Shown here: positions 35,592-47,161 of the stretch, piece after piece | How positions within the stretch are numbered: position 1 is the first letter of the stretch | Layout of the letters: each line of letters opens with the position of its first letter | Assembly: GCF_003351745.1 (NCBI RefSeq) | Contig: NZ_CP031222.1 | Coordinates: 912,207-976,206, forward strand | Direction: 5' to 3' | From: Aquirhabdus parva | Lineage (GTDB): Bacteria; Pseudomonadota; Gammaproteobacteria; Pseudomonadales; Moraxellaceae | Length of the DNA: 64,000 nucleotides | Made by a program: the position numbers and the translations under genes | The notes under the pieces: generated by a model | Databases searched by the model: none | What the model saw: the letters and a program-made list of their open reading frames with translations, nothing else | What the model was told of the DNA's origin: nothing

Positions 35592-37421
35592 ATGAAATTT
35601 CGCATTAAAGTGCTTTCGGCTGCAGTTATGATATTGGCAGCTCACCATGCAACAGCAGGCGACACAAAGAACCATGCCGCAATTGACCGGGCCTTGGGAT
35701 TAATTCAACAAAATAGCGGTGCTTTTAAATTGGCTGCTGGTTCATCAACTGTAAGCACTTCTGCAAGAGCATCGGGTGCAACCGCACCGAGTAGTGCAGC
35801 GACTGGTGATCAATTTCAAGCCAAAGATGTAATCGTAGATCGTGACGGGACCGAACATGTGCGTTTTACACGGACTTATAATGGATTACCGGTGATTGGT
35901 GGAGATACGGTAGTTCATTCCTATCATGGGCAATTAAAGCAAGCGAGTTTGTCTCAAAACAGTGCAATTAATTTGACACAAAGTGCTGCCGGTAGTGCAG
36001 CTGGTGGGGTACCTAACGCTCATATAACGGCTGCCAGCGCAGCATCAATTGCAAATAGTAATTTTGGCGGAACCGTCAAGGAAACTGTTGCACCAAAATT
36101 GGTAGTTTTTGCACGAAATACTAAACCGATTCTTGCTTATGAAGTATTGGTAACTGGTCAAGTAGAAGGGTTGACTAAAAATTTGACACCCTCAGCACGT
36201 AAGCAACTTAAATCATCATTATTCTATATTTCTGCAGACACTGGTGCAGTCTTAGATCGTGAGGAAAAGATTCAGCCAGTCGCCGCGACAGGAACTGGTA
36301 AAACGCTGTATCTGGGTACAGTGACGTTAACAACTGATTTGACGAGTGGCAAATATAGTTTAAAAGATCCATCCCGTGGTAATGGTGAAGTTCGTGATGC
36401 GAACAATGCGCCAGAGCCCTATTACACTTCAGATTTCGCGACGATCGCCAGCGGTTCAACAGCATTCACTAATACGACTAATATATTTGGGGATGGTACT
36501 GCTACAAATCGTAGTACTGCTGCTGCTGATATTGCTTATGGATTAGCAAAAACGTGGGATTTTTATAAAAATACTCAAGGTCGGAATGGCATTTTTAATG
36601 ATGGCAAGGGAGTTGTGAGTTATGCACACCTTGATCAAGGATATGACAATGCATTTTGGAGCGATTATTCAAAGAGTATGTATTACGGCGATGGGAGTGG
36701 TGGTACGACAGGTTTCAAACCAGTAGTTGCCTTAGATGTTGCTGGGCATGAGATGACACATGGCGTGACTTCAGCAACTTCGGCTTTGGCTTATAATCAT
36801 AAGGATTCAGGAGGGTTAAATGAAGGTGCATCAGACATCATGGGAACCTCTGTTGAGTTTTATGGTGCGACATCCTCCCATCCCGGTAATTATTTAATAG
36901 GTGAAGATGTTGAGGTCGACCCAAAGAATGGGACCAATGCATTGCGATGGATGTTTAAGCCGAGCCTTGATAAGGAGACAACCGTACGAACATTTACTGA
37001 TGGTACAAAAGGTTCCTTTGGGTCTTTTGACTGTTTGCCAGCTGGTGGATTTGCTACGGGTGAGAAGTTCTGGCGTGCATCCTCAGGAACACTCTATGGT
37101 AATTATGATCCACACTATACTTCAGGTGTAGCCAATCACTTTTTCTATCTCCTTTCAGAAGGTGCTGTTGTTCCAACAGGGTTCACAAGCACACTTACAC
37201 CAAGCAGTTTAGTCTGTAATGGCAATACGGCTTTGACGGCAATAGGCCATGATAAAGCAGCTAAAATCTGGTATAAAGCGTTGACTCAATATTTCACATC
37301 AGGCACCACATATGCGCAAGCGCGTGCTGCAACATTGACCGCTGCAACGGATTTATACGGTGCTGCATCGACTGAATATAAAGCGGTAGCGGCAGCGTGG
37401 AGTGCTGTGTCCGTGAATTGA
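35592..37421 (+). CDS. Secreted M4-family (thermolysin-like) metallopeptidase
   Basis: 609 residues. Signal peptide MKFRIKVLSAAVMILAAHHATA; propeptide with an FTP-like part (VIVDRDGTEHVRFTRTYNGLPVIGGDTVVH) and a PepSY-like part (TKPILAYEVLVTG). The catalytic domain holds His386-Glu387-x2-His390 (GHEMTHGVTS), the third zinc ligand Glu411 (GGLNEGASD) and the proton-donor His in YDPHYTSGV. This is an autoprocessing zinc endopeptidase of the elastase/thermolysin group, secreted through the general pathway and probably type II secretion. It makes the cell proteolytic for nutrients. A terminator follows. Confidence 0.93.
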   Translation: MKFRIKVLSAAVMILAAHHATAGDTKNHAAIDRALGLIQQNSGAFKLAAGSSTVSTSARASGATAPSSAATGDQFQAKDVIVDRDGTEHVRFTRTYNGLPVIGGDTVVHSYHGQLKQASLSQNSAINLTQSAAGSAAGGVPNAHITAASAASIANSNFGGTVKETVAPKLVVFARNTKPILAYEVLVTGQVEGLTKNLTPSARKQLKSSLFYISADTGAVLDREEKIQPVAATGTGKTLYLGTVTLTTDLTSGKYSLKDPSRGNGEVRDANNAPEPYYTSDFATIASGSTAFTNTTNIFGDGTATNRSTAAADIAYGLAKTWDFYKNTQGRNGIFNDGKGVVSYAHLDQGYDNAFWSDYSKSMYYGDGSGGTTGFKPVVALDVAGHEMTHGVTSATSALAYNHKDSGGLNEGASDIMGTSVEFYGATSSHPGNYLIGEDVEVDPKNGTNALRWMFKPSLDKETTVRTFTDGTKGSFGSFDCLPAGGFATGEKFWRASSGTLYGNYDPHYTSGVANHFFYLLSEGAVVPTGFTSTLTPSSLVCNGNTALTAIGHDKAAKIWYKALTQYFTSGTTYAQARAATLTAATDLYGAASTEYKAVAAAWSAVSVN

Positions 37422-37440
37422 TAAAATTTGTGGTGAGAAT

Positions 37441-37474
37441 AAAAAGCCAGCTTGATCTAAGCTGGCTTTTTTTA
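37441..37474 (+). terminator. Terminator after the M4 protease gene
   Basis: GCCAGCTT (37446-37453) pairs with AAGCTGGC (37459-37466), loop GATCT, with A-run before and T-run after. Confidence 0.9.
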
Positions 37475-37617
37475 TTTCATCATTGATCAGCGAAAGATTG
37501 AGCAGTGAGTATTCCTTTTATTCACTTTTACGAAGAGAATAGTGATGCAACAAACGTATCACATGATAAATTGATATGGTTTAGCCGTTATTACCGAACA
37601 CATAGAAGGTGATCAAT

Positions 37618-38490
37618 ATGGGAAGTGCGGATCAAGCTTGGGTCGATCAACTGCCCATTGAGTGGCAGCATTGGTTGATTGAAAATCTAGAGCGGGGCTG
37701 TGATCCTGGGGAGATCGGTCGTATCCTGCATGAAAACGGTTTCAAATTTACCGATAACGGATTATCAACTCGAGGCGCCACAGATAAAAAAACTCCAGAT
37801 TCAAATCAAAAAAAACAAGATTTCAACTTGGATCATCTGGCATCGGGAAACAATTTCATAGACGCTCAAGGTCAGGTGATTCGCTTGCTCGGACACTTTG
37901 AAAATCCAGCGATATTTTATTTTGAAGACATGCTCAGTCCTCAGGAGTGCGATGAGTTGATCCATTTATCAGAGCAAGAGGGTAAGCTTGCGCGTTCTAC
38001 CGTTGTTGATAACAAGGATGGCTCCTTGCAGCTTGATCAGCGCAGAAGCAGCGATTCGACTTTCTTTAACCGCGGTGAAAATCCTTTGGTGAGCAAAATC
38101 GAGCAGCGTATTGGGGCACTTGTGAACTGGCCTGTAACCCACGGCGAAGGCTTGCAAGTCTTACGCTATCAGCATGGCGGTGAATATCGCCCACACTTCG
38201 ACTTCTTTGATCCGAAGTACGAGGGCAGTGCAAAGCATTTGGCTATCGGAGGGCAGCGGGTGGCGAGCTTTATTCTTTACTTGTCCGATATCGCTGCTGG
38301 CGGAGGGACCCGTTTTCCGAATATTGGTCTGGAGTTCCGACCTAAAAAAGGCGCAGGCCTTTTATTTGCAAATACCGATCAGCATGGCAAACCACATAGC
38401 AATAGTCTGCATGCAGGCATGCCTGTGATTGAAGGGATTAAATATATTGCGACTAAATGGCTGCGTGAGCGTCAGTACGGAAAGTCCTGA
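37618..38490 (+). CDS. 2-oxoglutarate/Fe(II)-dependent prolyl-4-hydroxylase-like oxygenase
   Basis: 290 residues from ATG 37618, with GAAGG at 37605-37609; the GTG at 37609 overlaps that site. The N-terminal quarter is a separate small domain (QHWLIENLERGCDPGEIGRILHENGF), probably helical. The double-stranded beta-helix follows: YRPHFDFFDP supplies His and Asp, and LHAGMPVIEGIKYIATKWL the distal His and the 2-oxoglutarate-binding Lys. Such enzymes hydroxylate proline or other residues of a protein partner; elongation factor Tu is one known target in bacteria. The target here is unknown. It converges on metH. Confidence 0.86.
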   Translation: MGSADQAWVDQLPIEWQHWLIENLERGCDPGEIGRILHENGFKFTDNGLSTRGATDKKTPDSNQKKQDFNLDHLASGNNFIDAQGQVIRLLGHFENPAIFYFEDMLSPQECDELIHLSEQEGKLARSTVVDNKDGSLQLDQRRSSDSTFFNRGENPLVSKIEQRIGALVNWPVTHGEGLQVLRYQHGGEYRPHFDFFDPKYEGSAKHLAIGGQRVASFILYLSDIAAGGGTRFPNIGLEFRPKKGAGLLFANTDQHGKPHSNSLHAGMPVIEGIKYIATKWLRERQYGKS

Positions 38491-38524
38491 CACTCAACCC
38501 ATTGGGTGCGCGCATAATGCGCGT

Positions 38525-41500
38525 TTAGTTGGCCTCATAATCCAGATTGGGTCCTAACCAGCGTTCGGTCTTGGCAACGGTCCATTCCTTACGGGCGGCA
38601 TAGGACTCAATCTGATCTTTGCCCAGCTTACCGACATTGAAGTAGTCACTTTCAGGATGTGAATAGTAGAAACCACTCACGGATGATGGCGGCCACATTG
38701 CATAGTTTTCAGTGAGTTCCGTACCGATTTGCGCAGTACTATCTAGCCAATTAAAGAGAGTGGCTTTCTCAGAGTGTTCCGGACAAGCCGGGTAGCCCGG
38801 TGCGGGGCGGATGCCTTGGTATTTTTCTTTGATCAGGGCATCATTATCCAACTGCTCATCCGGTGCATAGCCCCAATAGTCTTTACGAACCCGCTCATGC
38901 AGATGTTCAGCAAACGCTTCAGCTAAACGGTCTGCAAGGGATTGAACAAGGATCGCCGAGAAGTCATCGCCTTTGGCACGATATTCAATTGCCATTTCCT
39001 CGGCACCAAAAATCGATACAGTGAAGCCACCGAGATAGTCTTCGACCGCTGTTGCTTTAGGGGCAATATAGTCCGCGAGTGAAAAATTCGGTTGCTTCGA
39101 TGCTTTATCACTTTGCTGGCGCAAATGGTGGAAGGTATGGGTAACCGTCTGACGTGATTCATCACTATAGACTTCAAGGTCATCTGCGCCACTGCGACTG
39201 GCGGGCTGCAGGCGGAATACCGCTTTTGCAGTGACGAGTTTTTTGTCGACCAAGTCCTTGAGCATGGTCTGCGCGTTATCAAACAGATCACGCGCAGCTT
39301 CACCGACAACGTCATCTTCTAGGATAGCAGGGAATTTGCCTGCTAAACTCCATGAAATAAAGAACGGCGTCCAGTCAATATAAGGTATCAACTGATCCAG
39401 TGGATATTCGTCGATCACCGTCATTCCCAGTTTATTGGGTTTAGGGGGGTGATAGCTTTCCCAGTCTAGCTTTAAGCCGTGTTCAATGGCTTGCGCGTAG
39501 GTCAACTTCGGTGCTTTAGGCTGTTTATTGGCAATGCGAATACGGACTTCTTCATATTCCGCACGGCGTTCTGCGACAAAAGCGGGCTTCATTTCTGGAG
39601 AGAGCAGGGTAGTCGCTACACCCACTGCACGCGATGCGTCGGCAACATAAACCACAGCATCATTTTGATATTGTTGATCGATTTTAACGGCGGTATGTGC
39701 TTTAGAGGTCGTTGCTCCACCAATCAACAGAGGGATTTTAAAGCCCTGACGTTGCATTTCCTTGGCGACAAAGACCATTTCATCGAGGCTCGGTGTAATG
39801 AGACCTGATAAGCCGATAATATCGACTTTTTCATCAATCGCTGCTTTTAGAATCTTTTCCGCAGAGACCATGACGCCAAGATCAACGATGTCGTAACCGT
39901 TACAGCCAAGTACCACCCCAACGATATTTTTGCCAATGTCATGGACATCACCTTTAACGGTAGCCATCAGGATTTTACCCTTGCTGGAACCGACTACTTT
40001 TTCAGCTTCGATATAAGGATTTAACCATGCCACGGCTTGTTTCATGACGCGTGCTGATTTGACCACTTGGGGTAGAAACATTTTGCCCTCGCCAAACAGG
40101 TCTCCAACCACGTTCATTCCGGCCATCAGTGCGCCTTCGATGACATCCAATGGACGTTTGGCTTCTAGACGCGCTTCTTCAGTATCTTGATCAATAAATG
40201 CGGTAATGCCTTTGACCAAAGCATACTCCAGACGTTTACTGACAGGTTGGTCTCGCCATTCAAGATTTTCGGCAGCACGCACAGCGCCCCCTTCGCCGCG
40301 AAATTTTTCCGCGATTTCCAGCAGGCGATCAGTACCATCTTCTCGTCTATTTAAGATGACATCTTCAACACAGTCTTTCAGCTCTTTCGGAATGTCGTCA
40401 TAAATCGCGAGCTGACCCGCATTGACGATCCCCATCGTCATGCCTTGTTTAATGGCGTAATACAAAAACACAGCATGAATGGCTTCACGTACGGGCTCAT
40501 TGCCACGGAACGAGAAGGAGACGTTCGAAACTCCGCCAGAGATCATGGCATGGGGGAGATTCTGTTTGATCCAGCCTGTTGCTTCAATAAAATCGACAGC
40601 ATAGTTGTTATGTTCTTCGATACCCGTTGCAACTGCGAAGACGTTAGGGTCAAAAATGATGTCTTCGGCAGGGAAGCCAACTTCATCTACGAGAACACGG
40701 TATGAGCGCTCACAAATTTCACGCTTACGTACAGCGGTGTCGGCTTGACCCACTTCATCAAAAGCCATGACGATAATCGCTGCACCATATTTACGGCAAA
40801 GCTTAGCCTTGGTGACAAACTCTTCATGACCTTCTTTAAGGCTGATTGAGTTTACTACAGGCTTCCCTTGTACACATTTGAGACCTGCCTCAATGATTTC
40901 CCATTTCGATGAGTCAATCATGATTGGTACGCGGGAAATGTCAGGCTCGGAGGCAATCATATTCAAGAAGGTAACCATCGCACCTTCTGAATCAAGCATC
41001 CCTTCATCCATGTTGATATCAATGATCTGCGCGCCGCCCTGAACTTGATCCAGCGCGACTGCCAGTGCTTCGGTGTAATTTTGTTCACGGATTAAACGTG
41101 CAAACTTTTTCGAACCGGTAACATTGGTCCGCTCACCGACGTTTACAAACAATGAATCTTTGGTGATGTTGAAAGGTTCCAGTCCAGATAAGCGACACGC
41201 AGGTTCGATTTCGGGGATCTGGCGTGGCGCATAATCTTTAACGGCCTGATAGATTGCGGCAATATGATCCGGTGTCGTGCCACAGCAACCTCCCGTAATA
41301 TTGATCAAGCCACTTTCTGCAAATTCACGGATAAACTCTGCGGTTTGTTCTGGTGTTTCATCGTACTCACCAAAAGCATTAGGTAGACCCGCATTTGGAT
41401 GCGCAGAGACAAAAATATCAGCCTTATCGCCAATCGTTTTAACATGCGGGCGCATAGCATCGGCACCGAGCGCACAGTTAAAACCGATCGACAGCAAGTC

Positions 41501-42235
41501 TGCATGTCGCACCGAGTTCCAAAACGCTTCCGCCGTTTGACCAGACAGCGTTCGACCTGATGCATCGGTAATCGTGCCTGAAATCATCAGGGGCAGTTCG
41601 TAGCCGATTTGCTCAAAGACGGTTTTGACCGCAAAAATTGCGGCTTTACAGTTCAACGTATCAAAGACGGTCTCGATCAGAATGATGTGTGCACCACCTT
41701 CGATCAGTGCAAGAGTGGCTTGTACATAGTTTTCAACGAGTTCATCGAAAGTCACATTACGAAATGCAGGATTATTGACATCTGGGCTGATCGAGCAGGT
41801 GCGCGATGTTGGCCCAAGGACACCCGCGACAAAGCGGGGTTTATCAGGATTTTTTGCGGTGAACTCGTCACAGACTTGACGGGCAAGTCGAGCCGCAGTG
41901 GTGTTAATCTCACTGACAAGGTGTTCCATATGGTAATCAGCCATAGACACCTGAGTACCATTGAAGGTATTGGTCTCGATAATGTCTGCACCAGCTTCCA
42001 AATACTGAGCATGGATGCCTTGAATAATATGAGGCTGCGTTAACACCAGTAGATCGTTGTTGCCCTTCACATCATGTTCAAAGTCAGCGAAACGCTCTCC
42101 TCGATAGTCTTCTTCTTCGAGTTTGTGGCGTTGAATCATGGTCCCCATCGCGCCATCGATAATGAGAATTCTTTGTTTCAGTAGCTCTTGAAGCTGTTTT
42201 TTTAGATTTTGAGCTGCGATTGCGGGTGTAGACAT
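38525..42235 (-). CDS. metH: Cobalamin-dependent methionine synthase
   Basis: 1236 residues from ATG 42235, which matches the start of E. coli MetH in the part [11 protein letters not shown]; the ORF extends to 42304 without conserved sequence. Modules in order: homocysteine-binding with Zn Cys [10 protein letters not shown] near 315, pterin-binding (about 350-610), cobalamin cap and B12 domain with [20 protein letters not shown] near 760, and an AdoMet-binding activation domain to the end ([12 protein letters not shown]). It transfers a methyl group from methyl-tetrahydrofolate to homocysteine. No cobalamin riboswitch was visible upstream. Confidence 0.96.
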   Translation of the reverse strand: MSTPAIAAQNLKKQLQELLKQRILIIDGAMGTMIQRHKLEEEDYRGERFADFEHDVKGNNDLLVLTQPHIIQGIHAQYLEAGADIIETNTFNGTQVSMADYHMEHLVSEINTTAARLARQVCDEFTAKNPDKPRFVAGVLGPTSRTCSISPDVNNPAFRNVTFDELVENYVQATLALIEGGAHIILIETVFDTLNCKAAIFAVKTVFEQIGYELPLMISGTITDASGRTLSGQTAEAFWNSVRHADLLSIGFNCALGADAMRPHVKTIGDKADIFVSAHPNAGLPNAFGEYDETPEQTAEFIREFAESGLINITGGCCGTTPDHIAAIYQAVKDYAPRQIPEIEPACRLSGLEPFNITKDSLFVNVGERTNVTGSKKFARLIREQNYTEALAVALDQVQGGAQIIDINMDEGMLDSEGAMVTFLNMIASEPDISRVPIMIDSSKWEIIEAGLKCVQGKPVVNSISLKEGHEEFVTKAKLCRKYGAAIIVMAFDEVGQADTAVRKREICERSYRVLVDEVGFPAEDIIFDPNVFAVATGIEEHNNYAVDFIEATGWIKQNLPHAMISGGVSNVSFSFRGNEPVREAIHAVFLYYAIKQGMTMGIVNAGQLAIYDDIPKELKDCVEDVILNRREDGTDRLLEIAEKFRGEGGAVRAAENLEWRDQPVSKRLEYALVKGITAFIDQDTEEARLEAKRPLDVIEGALMAGMNVVGDLFGEGKMFLPQVVKSARVMKQAVAWLNPYIEAEKVVGSSKGKILMATVKGDVHDIGKNIVGVVLGCNGYDIVDLGVMVSAEKILKAAIDEKVDIIGLSGLITPSLDEMVFVAKEMQRQGFKIPLLIGGATTSKAHTAVKIDQQYQNDAVVYVADASRAVGVATTLLSPEMKPAFVAERRAEYEEVRIRIANKQPKAPKLTYAQAIEHGLKLDWESYHPPKPNKLGMTVIDEYPLDQLIPYIDWTPFFISWSLAGKFPAILEDDVVGEAARDLFDNAQTMLKDLVDKKLVTAKAVFRLQPASRSGADDLEVYSDESRQTVTHTFHHLRQQSDKASKQPNFSLADYIAPKATAVEDYLGGFTVSIFGAEEMAIEYRAKGDDFSAILVQSLADRLAEAFAEHLHERVRKDYWGYAPDEQLDNDALIKEKYQGIRPAPGYPACPEHSEKATLFNWLDSTAQIGTELTENYAMWPPSSVSGFYYSHPESDYFNVGKLGKDQIESYAARKEWTVAKTERWLGPNLDYEAN

Positions 42236-42475
42236 TTTTACAAAGAACTCCGAAAACCAAGAATAAAGCAACGTCACTGCGACTTTAATAAACCCATCAT
42301 TCAATCTGCACGATCATCCATTAGATATGGAGTGCGTATACATGGAACACAACAAAAAGCTGCGTATTCTAACAGGTAATTACATCACGTGAATGCTAGG
42401 TGTGGCAGGATAGAGCAAGATTAGGTTAGGGCAGTGAGCCCCTTCGTCTACAAATCGCTATGCCATAAAACAAGA
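42236..42475. other. Intergenic region between metH and pit
   Basis: The divergent gap starts with a likely metH leader (a GGAG site about 12 bp from the start) and shows no further gene. No structure resembling a cobalamin or SAM riboswitch was found by eye. The pit-side end carries the Pho box listed separately. Confidence 0.5.
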
Positions 42476-42509
42476 ATGTCATAATACTGTCATATTCAGG
42501 ATCGAAAAT
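42476..42509 (+). promoter_or_regulatory. Pho box and -10 element before pit
   Basis: ATGTCAT (42476-42482), AATA, CTGTCAT (42487-42493): two 7-bp repeats with a 4-bp spacer, an almost exact match to the PhoB consensus. GAAAAT at 42504-42509 lies 10 bp after the box, the usual place for the -10 element of a PhoB-activated promoter. The start codon is at 42545. Confidence 0.75.
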
Positions 42510-42544
42510 GCCAACCAATAAATTATATTGCTCAAGGTCTAGCC

Positions 42545-44164
42545 ATGAACACGATTTCATCAGCGGCACCTGTCACAGAAGCAACTCCTCCAGTGGTTGA
42601 TAAAGCCAATGCCAAAATGCCTTCATGGTTTAAGCCACTGTTTTTTGGTTTAATCGTTTTTGCATTGATCTATATTGGGACTCAATTAGCGACTGATTTA
42701 TCCCATGTTCCGCAGCTTACGATTTTCTCTTTTGCAATGTTGGGTGCAGCATTAACGATTGCTCTCGGCTTTGAGTTCGTGAATGGTTTTCATGATACGG
42801 CTAATGCGGTCGCTACGGTTATTTACACCAATGCATTGCCTGCATCCGTCGCTGTCGTCTGGTCTGGTCTGTTCAACTTTCTTGGCGTGTTAATGGCAAG
42901 CGGAGCCGTTGCATACGGGATCCTTGCTTTATTGCCCGTCGAACTGATTTTGAATGTCAGTAGTGGTGCGGGTTTTGCGATGGTTTTTGCGTTGTTACTC
43001 GCAGCGATCATTTGGAACTTAGGGACTTGGTACCTCGGTATCCCAGCTTCAAGTTCACATACCATGGTGGGTTCAATCATCGGTGTAGGATTGATGAATC
43101 AGTTTTTGCATTCGGCAACGGATGGTGCTAGTGGTGTTGATGTCGAGCAAGTGATCAAAGTGGGTAAGGCATTACTTTTTTCACCACTGATTGGTTTTGG
43201 TTTTGCTGCGATTGTTTTCTTGCTTGTAAAATTTGTTTTTAAGCGTCGTTTAGAGTTGTTTCAACCTCCTGTTGGCAATGAGCCACCACCGTTTGTGATT
43301 CGTGCGTTGTTAATTTTCACCTGCACAGGTGTAAGCTTTGCCCATGGTTCAAACGATGGGCAAAAGGGAATGGGCTTGATCATGCTCATCCTAATCGGAA
43401 TTGTGCCGCTGGCTTATTCATTGAATAAAACGATGGATAGTACTCAAGTACAGTCATTTGCGGCTTTGTCTGAGAAGACTGCACGTATTTTGGCACCGTC
43501 TCAACCTACTATTACCGATACCCAAGCGCGAGCAACACTGACGCGTTATATCCAAGATCGCCAAGTTAATCCACAAGTCGTTCCCTCGGTTGCAGTTCTA
43601 TCGAACCATCTTGGCGATGCCGTTGCAAGCTACGGCAGTATGGACAAAGTTCCTGAATCAGCGACAGCTAACTTGCGTAATGACATGTATTTGAGTAGTG
43701 CGACGTTGAAGCGTTTGGATAAAGATAAAGCCATGCCAACGCTAAATGCCGCACAAACAGCAACCGTGGTCGATTATCGTAAAAATCTCGATAAAGCCAC
43801 ACAGTACATCCCAACATGGGTCAAGGTTGCTGTTGCACTCGCTCTTGGACTTGGTACGATGGTCGGCTGGAGACGGATTGTAGTGACCGTTGGAGAAAAA
43901 ATTGGTAAGTCACACATGACTTATGGTCAAGGGATGTCGGCTGAGCTTGTCGCTATGACGACTATTCTGGCTGCCGACGGTGTGGGTGTTCCTGTGAGTA
44001 CGACACATGTCTTGAATAGTGCGGTTGCAGGAACCATGACGGCCAATAAATCAGGCTTACAATGGAGCACTGTGCGTAGCATCTTGTCCGCATGGGTATT
44101 GACGTTGCCTGCTGCGATGGCGCTATCAGGTGGCTTGTACTGGTTGTTCTTACGGTTCGTATAA
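42545..44164 (+). CDS. pit: Pit-family inorganic phosphate transporter
   Basis: 539 residues, PHO4/Pit family with the two internal repeats. The first signature is NGFHDTANAVAT near 80-91 and the second FAHGSNDGQKGMGLI near 262. The two halves are joined by a hydrophilic loop of about 130 residues (roughly 295-420, LSEKTARILAPSQPTITDTQ). Final helices carry VPVSTTHVLNSAVAG. It imports phosphate, usually as a metal-phosphate complex with H+. Pit transporters are mostly constitutive, so the Pho box in front is notable. A bidirectional terminator follows. Confidence 0.93.
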   Translation: MNTISSAAPVTEATPPVVDKANAKMPSWFKPLFFGLIVFALIYIGTQLATDLSHVPQLTIFSFAMLGAALTIALGFEFVNGFHDTANAVATVIYTNALPASVAVVWSGLFNFLGVLMASGAVAYGILALLPVELILNVSSGAGFAMVFALLLAAIIWNLGTWYLGIPASSSHTMVGSIIGVGLMNQFLHSATDGASGVDVEQVIKVGKALLFSPLIGFGFAAIVFLLVKFVFKRRLELFQPPVGNEPPPFVIRALLIFTCTGVSFAHGSNDGQKGMGLIMLILIGIVPLAYSLNKTMDSTQVQSFAALSEKTARILAPSQPTITDTQARATLTRYIQDRQVNPQVVPSVAVLSNHLGDAVASYGSMDKVPESATANLRNDMYLSSATLKRLDKDKAMPTLNAAQTATVVDYRKNLDKATQYIPTWVKVAVALALGLGTMVGWRRIVVTVGEKIGKSHMTYGQGMSAELVAMTTILAADGVGVPVSTTHVLNSAVAGTMTANKSGLQWSTVRSILSAWVLTLPAAMALSGGLYWLFLRFV

Positions 44165-44181
44165 TTTCTTATTGGTTTAAT

Positions 44182-44212
44182 AAAAAAGCCTAGCAATTGC
44201 TAGGCTTTTTTA
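44182..44212. terminator. Bidirectional terminator between pit and smpB
   Basis: GCCTAGCAATTGCTAGGC (44188-44205) is a perfect palindrome with an A-run before and a T-run after. Confidence 0.9.
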
Positions 44213-44215
44213 TTA

Positions 44216-44686
44216 TCAATGACTCTTTCTAAACACCCGCTGTTTCTCACGATTCCAATCGCGGTCTTTTTCAGTCGCACGTTTGTCATGTAGCGCTTTA
44301 CCTTTCACCAGCGCAATCTCACACTTTACATACTGGCCTTTCCAGAAGCTGGCGAGCGGTACACAGGTATAACCCTTTTGATTGACCGCAGCCATGAGCT
44401 TATCAATCTGACGACGTGACATGAGCAGTTTTCGGGTACGGGTCGCTTCAGGGTCGATATGTGTTGAAGCAGACCACAGCGGGGTAATCTGAGCATTGAA
44501 TAAAAAGGCTTCATTATCGCGAAAAATCACATAGCTTTCCGAGATCGTCATTTTACCGGCGCGAATCGCTTTGACTTCCCAGCCTTGCAAGACCAAGCCC
44601 GCTTCAACTTTATCTTCAATGAAGAAATCATGACGCGCCTTGCGGTTTTGGGCGATTGTACCGCCCGATGTTTTATCTTTACTCAT
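44216..44686 (-). CDS. smpB: SsrA-binding protein SmpB
   Basis: 156 residues. Family markers are [31 protein letters not shown] near the N-terminus and [17 protein letters not shown], ending in a basic tail ([14 protein letters not shown]). SmpB binds tmRNA and brings it to stalled ribosomes in trans-translation. ssrA is not in the window as far as I can see. Confidence 0.95.
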   Translation of the reverse strand: MSKDKTSGGTIAQNRKARHDFFIEDKVEAGLVLQGWEVKAIRAGKMTISESYVIFRDNEAFLFNAQITPLWSASTHIDPEATRTRKLLMSRRQIDKLMAAVNQKGYTCVPLASFWKGQYVKCEIALVKGKALHDKRATEKDRDWNREKQRVFRKSH

Positions 44687-44847
44687 GGTTTTTCTGTAAA
44701 TCTTCTCTGAATGCTACTCAATATGTCTATATTGGATGTTAAATCATAAATAGTGCGACATTGTGCCGGAAGTTCTGCGATAGCGTTGCATTTTTTGGTA
44801 AAAATTTAGCTACAAGATGTGATTAATCGGCTATTTAATCACGTTAG

Positions 44848-45399
<552 letters not shown>

Positions 45400-45429
45400 A
45401 AGGGCTTATAATGAGCCATGCTATCTTAA

Positions 45430-45702
<273 letters not shown>

Positions 45703-45795
45703 GCCTAAGCACGAATTTTCGGTGCTTTAACGTCTATATTCATATTCCGAAAAAAATAAATGCAGTTTAATTCACATCAAGCGACTTGGTTTTGC

Positions 45796-45801
45796 TACTA
45801 T
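45796..45801 (+). promoter_or_regulatory. -10 element of rnpB
   Basis: TACTAT at 45796-45801 places transcription start near 45808, just where RNase P RNA begins. A matching -35 is weak (TTCACA at 45771-45776, 19 bp away). Confidence 0.4.
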
Positions 45802-45808
45802 GCGCGCG

Positions 45809-46170
<362 letters not shown>

Positions 46171-46266
46171 ACTAAATTTATTAAGTGATGTTTGTTTAAG
46201 TTTTAAACGCTTAAAAATAAGCATGCAAAATAACGCATGGCTTGTTGATCTTTTAGGCGTTTTAGC

Positions 46267-46295
46267 TTGACGAAGCGTCACATGGTCGGCATAAT
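46267..46295 (+). promoter_or_regulatory. Promoter of tRNA-Met
   Basis: TTGACG (46267-46272), 17-bp spacer, CATAAT (46290-46295). Transcription would begin near 46302, about 27 bases before the tRNA. Confidence 0.6.
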
Positions 46296-46328
46296 GCCGT
46301 CCTTCAAAAGTTCTGATTCATCAGTTCT

Positions 46329-46405
46329 GGCTATGTAGCTCAGTTGGTTAGAGCACCGCACTCATAATGCGGGGGTCGCAAGTTCAAGTCTCGCCATAGC
46401 CACCA
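46329..46405 (+). tRNA. tRNA-Met, elongator (anticodon CAT)
   Basis: GGCTATG pairs with CATAGCC, with A as discriminator and encoded CCA. Anticodon stem CCGCA/TGCGG encloses CTCATAA with CAT at 46363-46365. The sequence follows E. coli elongator tRNA-Met closely. A CAT anticodon with lysidine (Ile2) is less likely given the body sequence. Confidence 0.95.
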
Positions 46406-46438
46406 TTATATGTTTCACGCTAGTTTATACTAGACCGC

Positions 46439-46474
46439 AAAGCCCTTTACCTACTTGGTTTAGGGCTTTTTTGT
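46439..46474 (+). terminator. Terminator after tRNA-Met
   Basis: AAGCCCT and AGGGCTT arms, with an internal mismatch and ACC/GGT closing the loop, followed by TTTTTTG. Confidence 0.75.
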
Positions 46475-46699
46475 TTTTTATCAAAGTAGCCTGCTGGTGC
46501 TGATGGGGTATTAATCGAGTTGTGTACCCAGGATCAGAAGTCATCTTAGAATAAACTTACAAAAGATGTATTAGAGATCTATAAACGATAGCAAGATAGG
46601 TTTAATCTCAAAAGGAAGGGGAGAGACTGATCATCTGTCTGGGCTGTTCTATACAATGTAAAGCACTTGTTCCAGTTTGAACAAAACAGGTTAGATTTT

Positions 46700-46954
46700 A
46701 TGGATCTATTAAATAAATTGTTTGCCGAAACGAATATCGCAGATGGCACGCCTAAACGTGTATCCGCGCGTGTATTACTAAACGAGGCGGGAAAAGTGCA
46801 AGATGTACGGATCAAGCAAGGTTCAGGTGATCCTGCAATTGATCGGCAGGCGATTAGTGAATTAAAAAATGCTGGTTACGCGCCATGTCGATTAGGCTCA
46901 AAGGCCGTCCGAATTTGGTATGACGTCGTTTGGACTAGCCATAATCAACCATAA
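46700..46954 (+). CDS. Orphan TonB C-terminal domain protein
   Basis: 84 residues from ATG 46700, with AACAGG nine bases upstream; the ORF reaches 46667. The sequence PKRVSARVLLNEAGKVQDVRIKQGSGDPAIDRQAISELKNAGYAPC follows the TonB C-terminal fold (VxVxxxGxVxxVxVxxSSG-xxLDxxAL). There is no signal peptide, transmembrane segment or proline-rich linker, so the TonB parts for membrane anchoring are missing. It may be a broken tonB or a short stand-alone domain. I found no membrane-anchor sequence in any frame just upstream. Confidence 0.7.
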   Translation: MDLLNKLFAETNIADGTPKRVSARVLLNEAGKVQDVRIKQGSGDPAIDRQAISELKNAGYAPCRLGSKAVRIWYDVVWTSHNQP

Positions 46955-47161
46955 CCAAAGTTACCCCCAATGCTTGCGGGTAAGCTTGTGGATAACAAAG
47001 GATGGAACACGTGGAACGTTTGCTGTGTCAAGCTGTAAGCGTTTTGGTTGAAATCTGATCTGTAATGCGGATAATTTTGGTTACCCTGATCTGAAGACTG
47101 TAAGGCATGCAAAGACGCGTAGTCATATGACTGTTTAGGAACGATGTTTTTAATCCGAGGC

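Noticed and set aside
38491-38524. Terminator between the oxygenase gene and metH
   Set aside because: The GC-rich repeat CGCGCATAATGCGCG has no room for a loop and no T-run.
42236-42544. Cobalamin or SAM riboswitch upstream of metH
   Set aside because: Looked for the conserved cores on the minus strand and found none.
46329-46405. tRNA-Ile2 (CAT anticodon with lysidine)
   Set aside because: The body sequence follows elongator tRNA-Met nearly base for base.
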